From Bacillota bacterium (GTDB lineage Bacteria; Bacillota; Clostridia; Acetivibrionales; DTU013): a stretch of DNA of 64,000 nucleotides. Position numbers and translations under genes: made by a program. Position 1 is the first letter of the stretch, and each line of letters starts with the position of its first letter. The DNA lies in the NCBI GenBank assembly GCA_023426125.1, contig JAFABI010000016.1:62001-126000 (forward strand). Reading direction: 5' to 3'. The notes below the pieces were generated by a model. The model searched no databases. It was not told the origin of the DNA and was given only the letters and a program-made list of their open reading frames with translations. This document shows, in pieces, positions 17,622 to 25,990 of the stretch.

Positions 17622-18431
17622 TTGATTAAGGCTTTATTTTTTGATATTGACGGAACGTTATTGACTTCGTCGGGGCGAATGTCACAGAAAACGAAGGAAG
17701 TTCTAAAAGCTTGCAGGGAGAAGGGGATTAGGATATTTACCGCCACCGGCCGCCCGCCGCTGCTTTTGAAAATGTTGAAGCTTGACGCAGAGGAACAGGA
17801 GATCATTAAGGATGGCGGGGTCTTTTACAACGGGGCATGCATTCACCTGAACGACACCAAAATTTATACTTTTCTATCCGACGAGGTGGTGACGAGATCC
17901 GTTGAGGTGGTGACGGCATTTGAAAAAGTAAATGTGGTGGTTCAGATGGAGAATGAGAATCACAGCTTCAGGTATCATCTACCGGACGATGAGTACAGAT
18001 ACTGGGGTATTAAGAAAAGCGAGCTGGTCGAATTTGAAAAAAACAGCTTGAACCGGGTCGTTAAAATTGCGATTTTTGCGTCCAGTGTTTTATTGGGGGA
18101 ATTAAGGGAGAAGATACAGGCGTCGGTTGGAGCGGAAGCAAACATGTATGTAACCGGTACAGGGGATTTCAGACTGATTGAGCTGGTGGACAAAAAAACC
18201 AGCAAAATGTCCGGCATTAAAAAGACAGCTGCAATCTATGGCTGGGAGGACGACGAAGTTGCCGTATTCGGGGATGACTATAATGACGTCGAGATGCTGC
18301 AAGGCTTTAAAAATTCCTTTGCCATGGGAAATGCCTGCGATGAAGTAAAATCCCATGCAAACCATGTCACACTGGGCAATAATGAAGAAGGCATCTATCA
18401 TGCCTTGCACAACGTACTGAAAGTTGTTTGA
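17622..18431 (+). CDS. Cof-type HAD phosphatase
   Basis: This HAD-IIB hydrolase of about 270 residues dephosphorylates sugar phosphates or similar cytosolic metabolites. Motif I is DIDGT (Asp8 and Asp10 from the TTG start at 17622) and the late metal-binding motif is FGDDYNDVEML. The TTG is chosen because GGGGGATA precedes it; a start at 17592 has no site. The length is normal for the Cof family. No neighbour indicates a substrate. Confidence 0.88.
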   Translation: MIKALFFDIDGTLLTSSGRMSQKTKEVLKACREKGIRIFTATGRPPLLLKMLKLDAEEQEIIKDGGVFYNGACIHLNDTKIYTFLSDEVVTRSVEVVTAFEKVNVVVQMENENHSFRYHLPDDEYRYWGIKKSELVEFEKNSLNRVVKIAIFASSVLLGELREKIQASVGAEANMYVTGTGDFRLIELVDKKTSKMSGIKKTAAIYGWEDDEVAVFGDDYNDVEMLQGFKNSFAMGNACDEVKSHANHVTLGNNEEGIYHALHNVLKVV

Positions 18432-18447
18432 TTTTTGCAATTTTTCT

Positions 18448-18476
18448 TGCATAAATCCCGGCTTTGTTGTATAGTA
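18448..18476 (+). promoter_or_regulatory. Promoter of the ykkC-family leader
   Basis: TTGCAT (18448-18453) and TATAGT (18471-18476) are separated by 17 bases and lie just before the structured leader. Confidence 0.7.
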
Positions 18477-18490
18477 TTTAACAATACATA

Positions 18491-18583
18491 GAAGGGTGCT
18501 TAGAGCCGGGGGAATCAGCGGTTCGAGCAGCATCGTGCCGGAGGGGTCCGGCAACACCGTTTCCGGGATAAAAGACCGGCGGC
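18491..18583 (+). ncRNA. ykkC-family riboswitch (guanidine/ppGpp/PRPP superfamily)
   Basis: The leader has the ordered features of the ykkC class: AGGG near the 5' end, GGTTCGAG (compare GGTCCGAG), a G+C-rich hairpin (TGCCGG/CCGGCA), ACACCG, and the hallmark GGGATAAAAG at 18565-18574. The family has several ligands: guanidine for subtype 1 and ppGpp, PRPP or ADP-like for subtype 2. The ACACCG in place of ACACGG and the unusual 5' half leave the ligand open. It lies in front of a three-gene ABC exporter. Confidence 0.7.
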
Positions 18584-18620
18584 AAGTTCTATCAGGAACT
18601 TAAGCTGCCGGTCTATTTTA
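18573..18620 (+). terminator. Expression-platform terminator of the ykkC-family leader
   Basis: AGACCGGCGGC plus AAGTTC pairs with GAACTT plus GCTGCCGGTCT, and a T-rich tract follows. The first arm overlaps the end of the conserved GGGATAAAAG segment, so ligand binding and termination should be mutually exclusive. Confidence 0.85.
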
Positions 18621-18648
18621 TTTGATGATATGTATCGGAGGTGGAAAT

Positions 18649-19662
18649 ATGCAGATTATTGCGGTAAGGAACCTGAATAAAGAGTTCAGGGCGAAAATCA
18701 AAAAGGAAGGCTTTTCAGGGAGCGTACGATCGGTTGTAAAGCCTGAATTCAAGCGGGTGCAAGCTGTAAAGGACATAAGCTTCAGCGTTGATAAGGGAGA
18801 GATTCTTGCATTTATCGGTCCCAACGGAGCGGGAAAGTCCACGACGATAAAGATGCTGACAGGCATTCTTTACCCTACCTCCGGCGACATTGACGTAATG
18901 GGCCTGAACCCTTCCCGAGACCGGATGAGGCTTTCCTACCGCATCGGCAGCGTATTCGGCCAGAAGTCCCAGCTCTGGTTCCACCTGCCGCCGTCCGACA
19001 GCTTCCTGCTTCTGGGGGCTATTTTTGAAATTCCCAGGGCGGAGCTTACTAAAAGAATCGATTATCTGAAGGAGATGTTTGAAATACAGGAAATCATGGA
19101 CACGCCAGTGCGGAAGCTTTCGCTGGGGCAGAGGATCCGGTGCGAAATTGCCGCATCCCTGCTGCACAAGCCTGAAATCGTATTTCTGGATGAGCCCACC
19201 ATAGGGCTGGATGTGGTTGTCAAGCAGAAAATCAGGGACTTGATCCTGCGGCTGAACAGGGAGGATCAGGTGACCATATTTTTGACCTCCCATGACATTG
19301 ACGACATAGAACAGATGTGTAAAAGAGCGGTGATCATCAACAATGGGGAAATCGTCCTTGATGAAAGCCTGAAAAAGCTGAAATATGACTACCTGAAGAA
19401 AAAGATCATCGACGTCCGGTATCTGGAAAAAATGGATATCCGGCTTGATGTGCCGGGGATCGTTGAATTGAAGGCCAGGGAATACTCCGGCAAGTTTGAA
19501 GTGGACACCACTTTGAACAGCATCGATGAGGTGGTGCACCGTATCATGCAGGCAGGAAAGGTTGCGGACATCAATATTTCCGACCAACCGCTGGAGCAGG
19601 TCATTTCGGAAATATACCGGGAGGGCTGCATCCTGAAAAGGGAGGTGCCTCAAATTGAATAA
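18649..19662 (+). CDS. ABC exporter ATPase (COG4586-like)
   Basis: The 337-residue ATPase powers the two permeases that follow. Walker A is GPNGAGKST at residues 57-65, the signature is LSLGQR, Walker B is FLDEPTIGLD, and the H-loop is TSHD. Its N-terminal extension and the SVFGQKSQLWFHLPP Q-loop region are typical of the uncharacterised COG4586 group, which pairs with COG4587 and COG3694 permeases. The ATG at 18649 is chosen for the GGAGGTGG site; an ATG at 18622 lies too close to the terminator. It is first in an operon controlled by the upstream riboswitch. Confidence 0.92.
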   Translation: MQIIAVRNLNKEFRAKIKKEGFSGSVRSVVKPEFKRVQAVKDISFSVDKGEILAFIGPNGAGKSTTIKMLTGILYPTSGDIDVMGLNPSRDRMRLSYRIGSVFGQKSQLWFHLPPSDSFLLLGAIFEIPRAELTKRIDYLKEMFEIQEIMDTPVRKLSLGQRIRCEIAASLLHKPEIVFLDEPTIGLDVVVKQKIRDLILRLNREDQVTIFLTSHDIDDIEQMCKRAVIINNGEIVLDESLKKLKYDYLKKKIIDVRYLEKMDIRLDVPGIVELKAREYSGKFEVDTTLNSIDEVVHRIMQAGKVADINISDQPLEQVISEIYREGCILKREVPQIE

Positions 19663-20449
19663 ACTGAGGAAATACGGCGTGATATTCAAAGTGAGCGTTC
19701 AAAACCAGCTGGCATACTTATCCGGTTTTGTTTCGGGATTTGTGTTTTATGCCTTTGTCATCTTCATCTTTATAAACCTCTGGAAGGTGATTTACGCGGG
19801 CCGGGGGACGATCTCGGGCTTCAGTTATCAACAGGTCATATGGTACTGCATCATTACCGAAATGATCGTTATGTCGGCGGGCGGAGGCATTTTCGCGGAT
19901 GTCAGCGGCGATATCAAGAATGGAAATATCGGATACTATCTTAACAAGCCCTACAACTATCTGTTTTACAATTTTGCCAACAGCATGGGGGCGGTGGCTT
20001 TAAAGCTGGCAATTAACGCGGCTATCGGCATTTCCATGGGGCTGCTGCTGGTAGGAAGGCTGGAAAGCTTTAAGCTTATTTACCTTCCACTTATCGTCCC
20101 GGGAGTGTTTTTCGGCATCTTTCTTAATTTTCTCTTGTTTTCATCCGTAGGGCTGCTGGCCTTCTGGTTTGAGGAGAATTCGGCCTTTTTCTGGGTGGTG
20201 CAGAAAACGCTCTTTATGGGCGGGCTGTTCTTTCCGCTGGACATGATGCCGGACTGGCTTAAGAACCTGGCGCTGCTGCTGCCTTTTTCCTATGTCACCT
20301 ATGCGCCGGCAAAGCTTTTTACTGCGTTCAACCTGGGGGATTTTGCATGGATGACGGGAGTGCAGGGGCTATACATCGGCGTGTTGCTTTTTGTAAATCT
20401 GCTGGTTTATCGGAAGGGAGTGAAGGCTGTCAATGTTAACGGAGGCTAA
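19655..20449 (+). CDS. ABC-2 type permease (COG4587-like)
   Basis: This 264-residue membrane protein of about six helices begins at a TTG that overlaps the ATPase stop by eight bases, with GGGAGGTG seven bases upstream. NGNIGYYLNKPYNYLFYNFANSMG and the late FPLDMMPDWLKNLALLLPFSYVTYAPAKL segment are typical of DUF990-like ABC-2 permeases. It should form a heterodimer with the next gene and export an unknown compound. Translational overlap supports a fixed stoichiometry. Confidence 0.88.
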   Translation: MNKLRKYGVIFKVSVQNQLAYLSGFVSGFVFYAFVIFIFINLWKVIYAGRGTISGFSYQQVIWYCIITEMIVMSAGGGIFADVSGDIKNGNIGYYLNKPYNYLFYNFANSMGAVALKLAINAAIGISMGLLLVGRLESFKLIYLPLIVPGVFFGIFLNFLLFSSVGLLAFWFEENSAFFWVVQKTLFMGGLFFPLDMMPDWLKNLALLLPFSYVTYAPAKLFTAFNLGDFAWMTGVQGLYIGVLLFVNLLVYRKGVKAVNVNGG

Positions 20450-21230
20450 AAAATATATCAGGCTTGTCAGGGATTACTTCCTGCTGAACCTGTCGGCTGC
20501 CATGGAATACAGGGCAAGCTTCATAACACAGGTGCTGGGGATGCTTTTGAACAATACCTTTTTCATCTTTTTCTGGTGGATCGTATTTCAGAATACGGGG
20601 AGCATCGGCAGCTATTCATTTAAGGACGTCATGACCATCTGGGGCATTACCGCTTCCGCCTTTGGTTTTTCTTTTATTCTTTTCGGCAATGCCCGCAACA
20701 TCACAAACCTTATCATCCAGGGAGGGATGGATGTTTACCTGCTGCAGCCGAAGAATGTCCTTGTCAATGTGATATGCTCCGGCACCAGCGTTTCAGCCTG
20801 GGGGGATCTGTTGTACGGGTTTATTCTGTTTTTTGCGGTTTATGGGCTTAATCCCCGGCAGTTGCTGCTCTTTTTGCTTTTTACAGTAACAGGAGGCATT
20901 TTCTTTACCAGTGTGCTTATTTCCGTACACTCCCTTACCTTCCATATTGGAAACGCAACCGGGATTGCCAATTCGGTTTTTGAATTCCTCCTTAACTTTA
21001 CGTTGTATCCGGAGGATATCTTCAAAGGCTATGTGAAGTTTTTCGTTTATTCGACCATACCCGCCGGTTTCATTACCTTTTTACCCTTAAAGGTTATGAA
21101 ATTCATGGATCTGAAAGTTTTGTCCCTTGTCCTGGCCGCCTGTGCAGTCTACTTTGCCGTTGCATGGTTCATCTTCTTCAAAGGGCTGAAAAAATATGAG
21201 TCAGGGAATCTGATTGCCAACAGGATGTAG
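20433..21230 (+). CDS. ABC-2 type permease (COG3694-like)
   Basis: This 265-residue integral membrane protein overlaps the preceding gene by 17 bases. The segment GGMDVYLLQPKNVLVNVIC and the C-terminal TIPAGFITFLPLKV fit the second permease of the DUF990/COG3694 exporter group. With its partner and the ATPase it makes a complete exporter. The substrate is not known for this family; the ykkC-family leader makes a nitrogen-rich or nucleotide-like signal plausible, which is inference only. Confidence 0.88.
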   Translation: MLTEAKKYIRLVRDYFLLNLSAAMEYRASFITQVLGMLLNNTFFIFFWWIVFQNTGSIGSYSFKDVMTIWGITASAFGFSFILFGNARNITNLIIQGGMDVYLLQPKNVLVNVICSGTSVSAWGDLLYGFILFFAVYGLNPRQLLLFLLFTVTGGIFFTSVLISVHSLTFHIGNATGIANSVFEFLLNFTLYPEDIFKGYVKFFVYSTIPAGFITFLPLKVMKFMDLKVLSLVLAACAVYFAVAWFIFFKGLKKYESGNLIANRM

Positions 21231-21235
21231 GCGGC

Positions 21236-22336
21236 TCAATATACACACTCTGCGGCTGCCGCTACAAACGCCTTGATGTTTTGCGGGTCTCCGAAGAAGA
21301 AATGGTCCGAGGGGCTGCATATGTACCCACCGCCGGGGCATGCTTCAAACAGCTTGCGGACCATGGATTTCACAAGTGCGGGATTTCCGTTCTCAAACCC
21401 TTTGTTCTGGTCGAAGCCTCCGATAAAGAAAAGCCTGTCCCCAACCCGGCGGCTTGCTTCCGCAAGATTGCAGTCACCGCCCATTTCCGGCGGCGTCATT
21501 GTTTCCAGGCCGTCTGCGCCGTTTTCCGCGACGGTTTCCAGCAAAGGCATCATTCCGCCGCATAGATGGTAGACAATTTTAGTGCCGGCGGCATGCAAAG
21601 CGGCATGCTGCATCTTATCATAGGGAAGGCAAAACTCTCTGTGCAGGCTAGGGCTGATTACCGTGCTGGAACCGGCTCCTCCGCCTGTTTCCACAAGATC
21701 CAGCTCAAATTTGCCGGCTCTTTCAATGACTTTAAGCTTCTTTTCCAGCAGGCTCTTCATAACATAATGCATCCAGTCGGGGTTGTCATAGGTTTCCAGT
21801 ATAGCCTCCTCAACAGGGTACAACATGCCGACAAAGCTCTGCCATGGGCTGCCCTGACCAAAATCAAAGAAACCGGCCCGGACGATGCCCCTGTCTCCGA
21901 TGCGTTTTTTTGCCTCAACGACCGGTGACCAGTCTACCTTTTCCGGCAGTGGCACATACTTGCTCCAGATATCGAAATCCTTTTCATTTTTTATGGGAAA
22001 CTCGGTGATCCATCCCGTATATTGGTTATATGCACCCTTTATGGTCAGGGTTCCATCCGGCGTTGTTATGGTTTTCTGCCAGAGATGGTCTCCGTCATTG
22101 GTCGTGCCCAGATCAACATGTTTTTCGGACCAGTTTGCCAGGTCTTTTTCGCTGAATATATATTGCGGGCTGACGTAGATGACAGGATCCATTCCAAAAT
22201 AATCATAGGCCCGGTACTGGTCTACGCCGTTCAAATAGGTCTTAAGGTAATACTCCATCCAGCTGTGTACCTGGCAGGGCAGCCGATCGGGTTTTCCGTT
22301 GTCCAGTACCGTTAAATAACGTTCTCTACCTGTCAT
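21236..22336 (-). CDS. Uroporphyrinogen decarboxylase-like (corrinoid methyltransferase MtaA type) protein
   Basis: The 366-residue TIM-barrel protein starts at the ATG at 22336 behind GGGAGG; the longer frame to 22405 has no site. It begins with RERYLTVLDNGKPDRLP, the usual URO-D-family opening. YHLCGG carries the HxC zinc-ligand motif of MtaA/MtbA-like methylcobamide methyltransferases, and GGFDQNKGF and the ending support the family. It is not a haem-pathway HemE, because the substrate-binding arginines of that enzyme are not evident. An AraC gene lies upstream on the same strand. No corrinoid protein is adjacent. Confidence 0.82.
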   Translation of the reverse strand: MTGRERYLTVLDNGKPDRLPCQVHSWMEYYLKTYLNGVDQYRAYDYFGMDPVIYVSPQYIFSEKDLANWSEKHVDLGTTNDGDHLWQKTITTPDGTLTIKGAYNQYTGWITEFPIKNEKDFDIWSKYVPLPEKVDWSPVVEAKKRIGDRGIVRAGFFDFGQGSPWQSFVGMLYPVEEAILETYDNPDWMHYVMKSLLEKKLKVIERAGKFELDLVETGGGAGSSTVISPSLHREFCLPYDKMQHAALHAAGTKIVYHLCGGMMPLLETVAENGADGLETMTPPEMGGDCNLAEASRRVGDRLFFIGGFDQNKGFENGNPALVKSMVRKLFEACPGGGYICSPSDHFFFGDPQNIKAFVAAAAECVY

Positions 22337-22480
22337 AATAAATTCCTCCCGCAGTTGTTTGCTGATTAAAATCAGGATGAAATCGCCGCCTATCCTGCAC
22401 AGCATTTAAGGATAAGCAAAAGTGATTTCTACAGTCAATTTTATATTTTTGCCGGTAAAAAACAACCTAAAAATGTGACT

Positions 22481-23248
22481 TTAAGGTTGCAGGGAGTGAC
22501 TTTTGGAATATTGGGAAGGAGGGCAGCCCCTGGCTTTTTTAAAGGCTCTGCTAAACGCCTTTTCATCCTGAAAGCCGGCCAGTTCCGCCACGTTTTTGAC
22601 AGATACCCTTTTCCGCAGGAGGTTTTCCGCCTTAATTAACCGGTAGTTGAAAATATATTCCTGTGGTGACACACCAAAATTTTTTCTGAAGAGCCGGGCA
22701 AAATAAAACCGGTCAAAACCTGCCACATTGGCCAATTGGCTGTTGGTAAGCTTTTCGCCGATGTGGCTGTGTATATGGTCGAGCACCTTCTGCAGCCTGC
22801 TTTCATCTGAGAAACGCAGCGGCACTTCCGAATCAAAAAGGTTTATCAGGCAGTTCAGCAATTGAGGCAGCAGGCTGTCACTGTTGGGGTATTCGTTTAT
22901 ATTTTGCAGTATATGCTCCAGGAGTTTTATCATATGGAACACGGCAGGCGATCTCGCCGTATCGATACCTGTCGCCGGGTTCAAAAGCAAAGGCCGGGTG
23001 GTGATATGGAAAAACAGGCACTTAAATGGGTTCGCCGTATTTTGCGCGATCATGTAAGGCCTGTTTACCGGAAAAAGATAAATGTGGGCTTTTTCCAGAG
23101 GAAAACGGCTAAAATCGTCTGAATAATATGCCTCGCCTTCATATGCATAATAAAGCCTGTGAAATACGGTGCCCTTTTCGTTTACCTTCCAATCAAGGGG
23201 GCACTTGTATATGCCAAAGGCCATCGGGTCGATTCTAAGCTCAAACAT
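22481..23248 (-). CDS. AraC family regulator
   Basis: This 255-residue AraC regulator has an N-terminal cupin-like sensing half and a C-terminal DNA-binding domain (LTNSQLANVAGFDRFYFARLFRKNFG, VKNVAELAGFQDEKAFSRAFKKARG). The ATG at 23248 follows AGGAGG by nine bases; an upstream ATG at 23290 has no site. It is 145 bp upstream of the UroD-like gene on the same strand and probably regulates it. The same AraC plus UroD-like pairing recurs at 52137-54443. Confidence 0.88.
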   Translation of the reverse strand: MFELRIDPMAFGIYKCPLDWKVNEKGTVFHRLYYAYEGEAYYSDDFSRFPLEKAHIYLFPVNRPYMIAQNTANPFKCLFFHITTRPLLLNPATGIDTARSPAVFHMIKLLEHILQNINEYPNSDSLLPQLLNCLINLFDSEVPLRFSDESRLQKVLDHIHSHIGEKLTNSQLANVAGFDRFYFARLFRKNFGVSPQEYIFNYRLIKAENLLRKRVSVKNVAELAGFQDEKAFSRAFKKARGCPPSQYSKSHSLQP

Positions 23249-23437
23249 AGGTATTATCCTCCTCCTGACAGGTTTGAAAGCACGAATCAATTTTATTATA
23301 GCATAAAACAGTTCCGCAGGCTCAGCCGATCTATGCCCTCAAGCAAAAGAGGCACTATTCCTGTAAAATGTCCTTGACATAGATCCATTTTTACTATGAG
23401 ATAATGCCTCGCTTATTATTGTTCAGTAAGTCAACCT

Positions 23438-23595
23438 GTTGTGCTGGTTGGTCTGTGTCATTGCGAGCGTGACGCAGTGGAGCGCGGCAATCTCAGCCTG
23501 ATTCAGAAGCATTGCTTTAAATCACTATGAGATTGCCGCGGTCGCTACGCTTCCTCGCAATGACAAACAAAGCAGGTTACATCAACTAGCACAAC
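23438..23595. repeat. REP/MITE-like palindromic element (TCATTGCGAG type)
   Basis: TGTCATTGCGAG (23456-23467) with GCGGCAATCTCA faces TGAGATTGCCGCGGTCGC and CTCGCAATGACA (ending 23565). An outer inverted pair, GTTGTGCTGGTTG and CAACTAGCACAAC, extends the palindrome to 23438-23595. This word family is a widely dispersed repeat in many bacteria. It lies in the 376-bp gap between the AraC start and the glutaminase-like stop; nothing else was recognised there. Confidence 0.8.
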
Positions 23596-23624
23596 GCGTT
23601 AAGTTACCTTCCTGGAACATTCCC

Positions 23625-25649
23625 TTATGTCCTGGACTTGATTTTTTCCTTTAAAAGCTTTATGAATATCCCGCCGACGACGGACCGGTTCTGGAAGCCT
23701 ATCTGCCGGCTTGTAACCGTGTTGTACCAATCGGTGAAGGGAACCCTGCTGGGCGATTCGTGCAAAGCGGTCCAGAGAGGCTCTACGAGCTTTTCGAATA
23801 CTTCCTTTGAGTCAGACATTGCGGCCGCCCATACAAGCCAGTCGGACTTTGTGTAGGTGTTTCTGCTGTCGAGGGGTATTCCGTAATGGTTTTGTTTCTT
23901 GAGATAATATGCGACTTCCTTTTCCTTGATTTCAGGAGCAAAAAGCTGCAAGTCCAGAAGCTCATCCCATATCAGATTGTACTTAAGGCTCCATGTACCG
24001 GCTTTGTCGAAGGTAAGTCTGTAATGGTCCTCTTCCTTTGCCTTGAGTTCCCATTCCGCAGCCATTTCTTTTGCAACGGCATAGTATTCGTCTGCGGACT
24101 TGTCGTCACCCAGCAGCCTGCATAGCTTTGAGTAGGCTCCCAGGGCAATGATTGCCTTGATGGAAAGATTGGCGTTGTGGGCGAGATGACCTGCAAAATC
24201 ATCGGTACACAATTGGTTTTCGGGATCAAGGCCGTTATCCTTCAGATAGGCAGCCCATTTGCCCAGAAGCTCCAGGTTTTCCGCCGCAAAATCCGCCTTG
24301 CCTTCCATACGGCAAACTGCTGCCGCCATGATCAGCATATTTCCGCATTCTTCGATGGGCATCTGGTATTTGAGGAGAAGCTCCCCGTCCTGCAGGCCGT
24401 ATACCTGGCCGTTGGCTTTCGGATAGCAGCCCGCATCGTGGGGTGCGAAGTCATATTTCCATTCCGGAGTGTTTGCGAATTTGAACACGGGAATCATCAT
24501 TCCCTTGATCAAATCAGGGTTGTAGAGAAGGAACAGGGGGATGGACGGGTAGCTGACGTCCACGGTTGCCATGCAGCCGTTGCTGAAGTTCTCCTTTGAA
24601 AAGAAAAGCGCCCTTCCATCGCCGTCTGCCGCCAGCTTGTGGGCTGCGATTGCCTGCCTGTAAGCCAGGGATACAAGGGCGGCATATTTTTCGCTGCCTG
24701 AGGCAAGCGCTTCCCGATACAATTTTTCATTAAATGCACTGCATTTTTCCATAATGCCGTTATACTCTTTGACAGAGAGAGCCAGCATCCGGTCAAAGGT
24801 GAGGCCGTTCCGCTTCCAGTATCCGTCCAGGGGCTTGCCGAAATATTCAACGGATTTTATGTCGTCGTAGGCAAGAACCAGAAAGGTTGAGACAGGACTT
24901 GTGCCTATGGTTCCCATATCAAGGGTACAGGCTGCTACCAAACAGTTCTCCGCGGCGTTGGCGACTTTTTTTTCAAAACCTGTGGATGCCAACTCACCTG
25001 TTTTTATAAAACCGTCTCTAACGCTGTAATGGTCGGCTAAAGCTTTTGCCGGGAGGTTCCCGGGAACTGCCAGGTTTACATATCCCCAATCGATACGCAC
25101 GTCATCACCTGATTGCCCAAGGACAGTCTGGTTTGCGCCTCCGATATACAGGGAAAAGATACCGTCCTCCAATTCCTTCCTTCCCCATGTGACCCTGGTG
25201 TTTGTGTCATTTACGCACCATTCCGCGGTTATGTCGAAGTAAATTTTTACCGAATGGGGACGGCCATCCGATGCTTGCACGGTGAAAGTGACATAAGATG
25301 CGGGCCTGGACATCAAATCCAGATCGTCCATAAGGAGAGGGGTTGTAAAATCTGCTTGAAGCGTTACTCCGCCGCCTTCAAAGGTATAGGTACTGGAAAG
25401 CGGCTTGACCTGCAGGTCCGTCTGCAGCATTGTCGGGGGGCTGAAACCAAGGGAATCGGGATTTTGCTCGGCTTTACCTGCAAATAGGTAGGGCGTACCG
25501 TCGATGTACGCAATGGCCGTCATTGAGTTTTTCGCTCCGGTCCAATGCCTTGTGAAATCATCGTATAAATGGTCCGACATGGACCATACGTTAAAATAGG
25601 GATCGACAGTTACCAATGGTACCGCCGGCACTCTCAGCGTTGTTTTCAT
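23625..25649 (-). CDS. Glutaminase A-like protein (DUF5127/DUF4965/DUF1793)
   Basis: The 674-residue protein opens with RVPAVPLVTVDPYFNVWS and continues with SYPSIPLFLLYNPDLIKGMMIPVF and FAPHDAGCYPKANGQVYG. These are the signatures of the multi-domain family annotated as glutaminase A (DUF5127 N-terminal, DUF4965 and DUF1793 all-alpha C-terminal). The fold is like an (alpha/alpha)6 glycosidase, so a glycoside hydrolase role is also possible; family naming comes from fungal GtaA. No signal peptide is visible. It is divergent from an ArsR-type regulator, with palindromic operators between the two genes. Confidence 0.82.
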   Translation of the reverse strand: MKTTLRVPAVPLVTVDPYFNVWSMSDHLYDDFTRHWTGAKNSMTAIAYIDGTPYLFAGKAEQNPDSLGFSPPTMLQTDLQVKPLSSTYTFEGGGVTLQADFTTPLLMDDLDLMSRPASYVTFTVQASDGRPHSVKIYFDITAEWCVNDTNTRVTWGRKELEDGIFSLYIGGANQTVLGQSGDDVRIDWGYVNLAVPGNLPAKALADHYSVRDGFIKTGELASTGFEKKVANAAENCLVAACTLDMGTIGTSPVSTFLVLAYDDIKSVEYFGKPLDGYWKRNGLTFDRMLALSVKEYNGIMEKCSAFNEKLYREALASGSEKYAALVSLAYRQAIAAHKLAADGDGRALFFSKENFSNGCMATVDVSYPSIPLFLLYNPDLIKGMMIPVFKFANTPEWKYDFAPHDAGCYPKANGQVYGLQDGELLLKYQMPIEECGNMLIMAAAVCRMEGKADFAAENLELLGKWAAYLKDNGLDPENQLCTDDFAGHLAHNANLSIKAIIALGAYSKLCRLLGDDKSADEYYAVAKEMAAEWELKAKEEDHYRLTFDKAGTWSLKYNLIWDELLDLQLFAPEIKEKEVAYYLKKQNHYGIPLDSRNTYTKSDWLVWAAAMSDSKEVFEKLVEPLWTALHESPSRVPFTDWYNTVTSRQIGFQNRSVVGGIFIKLLKEKIKSRT

Positions 25650-25670
25650 TTTGACCAGCCTCCAATATTA

Positions 25671-25688
25671 ATTAACTTAAGGGTTAAT
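25671..25688. promoter_or_regulatory. Palindromic operator candidate 1
   Basis: ATTAAC and GTTAAT are perfect inverted halves separated by six bases, 22 bp upstream of the glutaminase-like start codon. A near-copy occurs at 25802. They probably bind the ArsR-type regulator encoded next door. Confidence 0.5.
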
Positions 25689-25801
25689 AAAATAACTATT
25701 GTGTTTGCAAATAAATTATAGTATTGATTAGAGGCTTTGTCAATATGCCGGATGATTAAGAATACAAGAGAAAATAATCACATGTGCGGCGAGCTTGACT
25801 G

Positions 25802-25819
25802 ATTAACATTCTAGTTATA
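25802..25819. promoter_or_regulatory. Palindromic operator candidate 2
   Basis: ATTAAC-six bases-GTTATA repeats the spacing of the site at 25671 with a two-base change in one half. It lies on the regulator side of the divergent intergenic region. Confidence 0.4.
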
Positions 25820-25990
25820 TAATCAAATTGTTCGTAGTCCACTCAACGAAGCTTTTCGGATTCATACTGTGGAAATAACTCATTGAACCATATAGGGTAT
25901 TTCTGCAAAGCTAAAGAAATTAAAGACAGATGAATGATTGATGATGTAACCTCGTAGCAGTAGTGAGGAAAGGGAAGGAAAGTATAAATT

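Noticed and set aside
18715..19689. A 324-codon minus-strand open frame
   Set aside because: It is the shadow of the ABC exporter ATPase, which has all ATPase motifs on the plus strand.
21236..22336. UroD-like gene considered as haem-pathway hemE
   Set aside because: It carries an HxC zinc motif and AraC-linked context and lies far from any haem gene.
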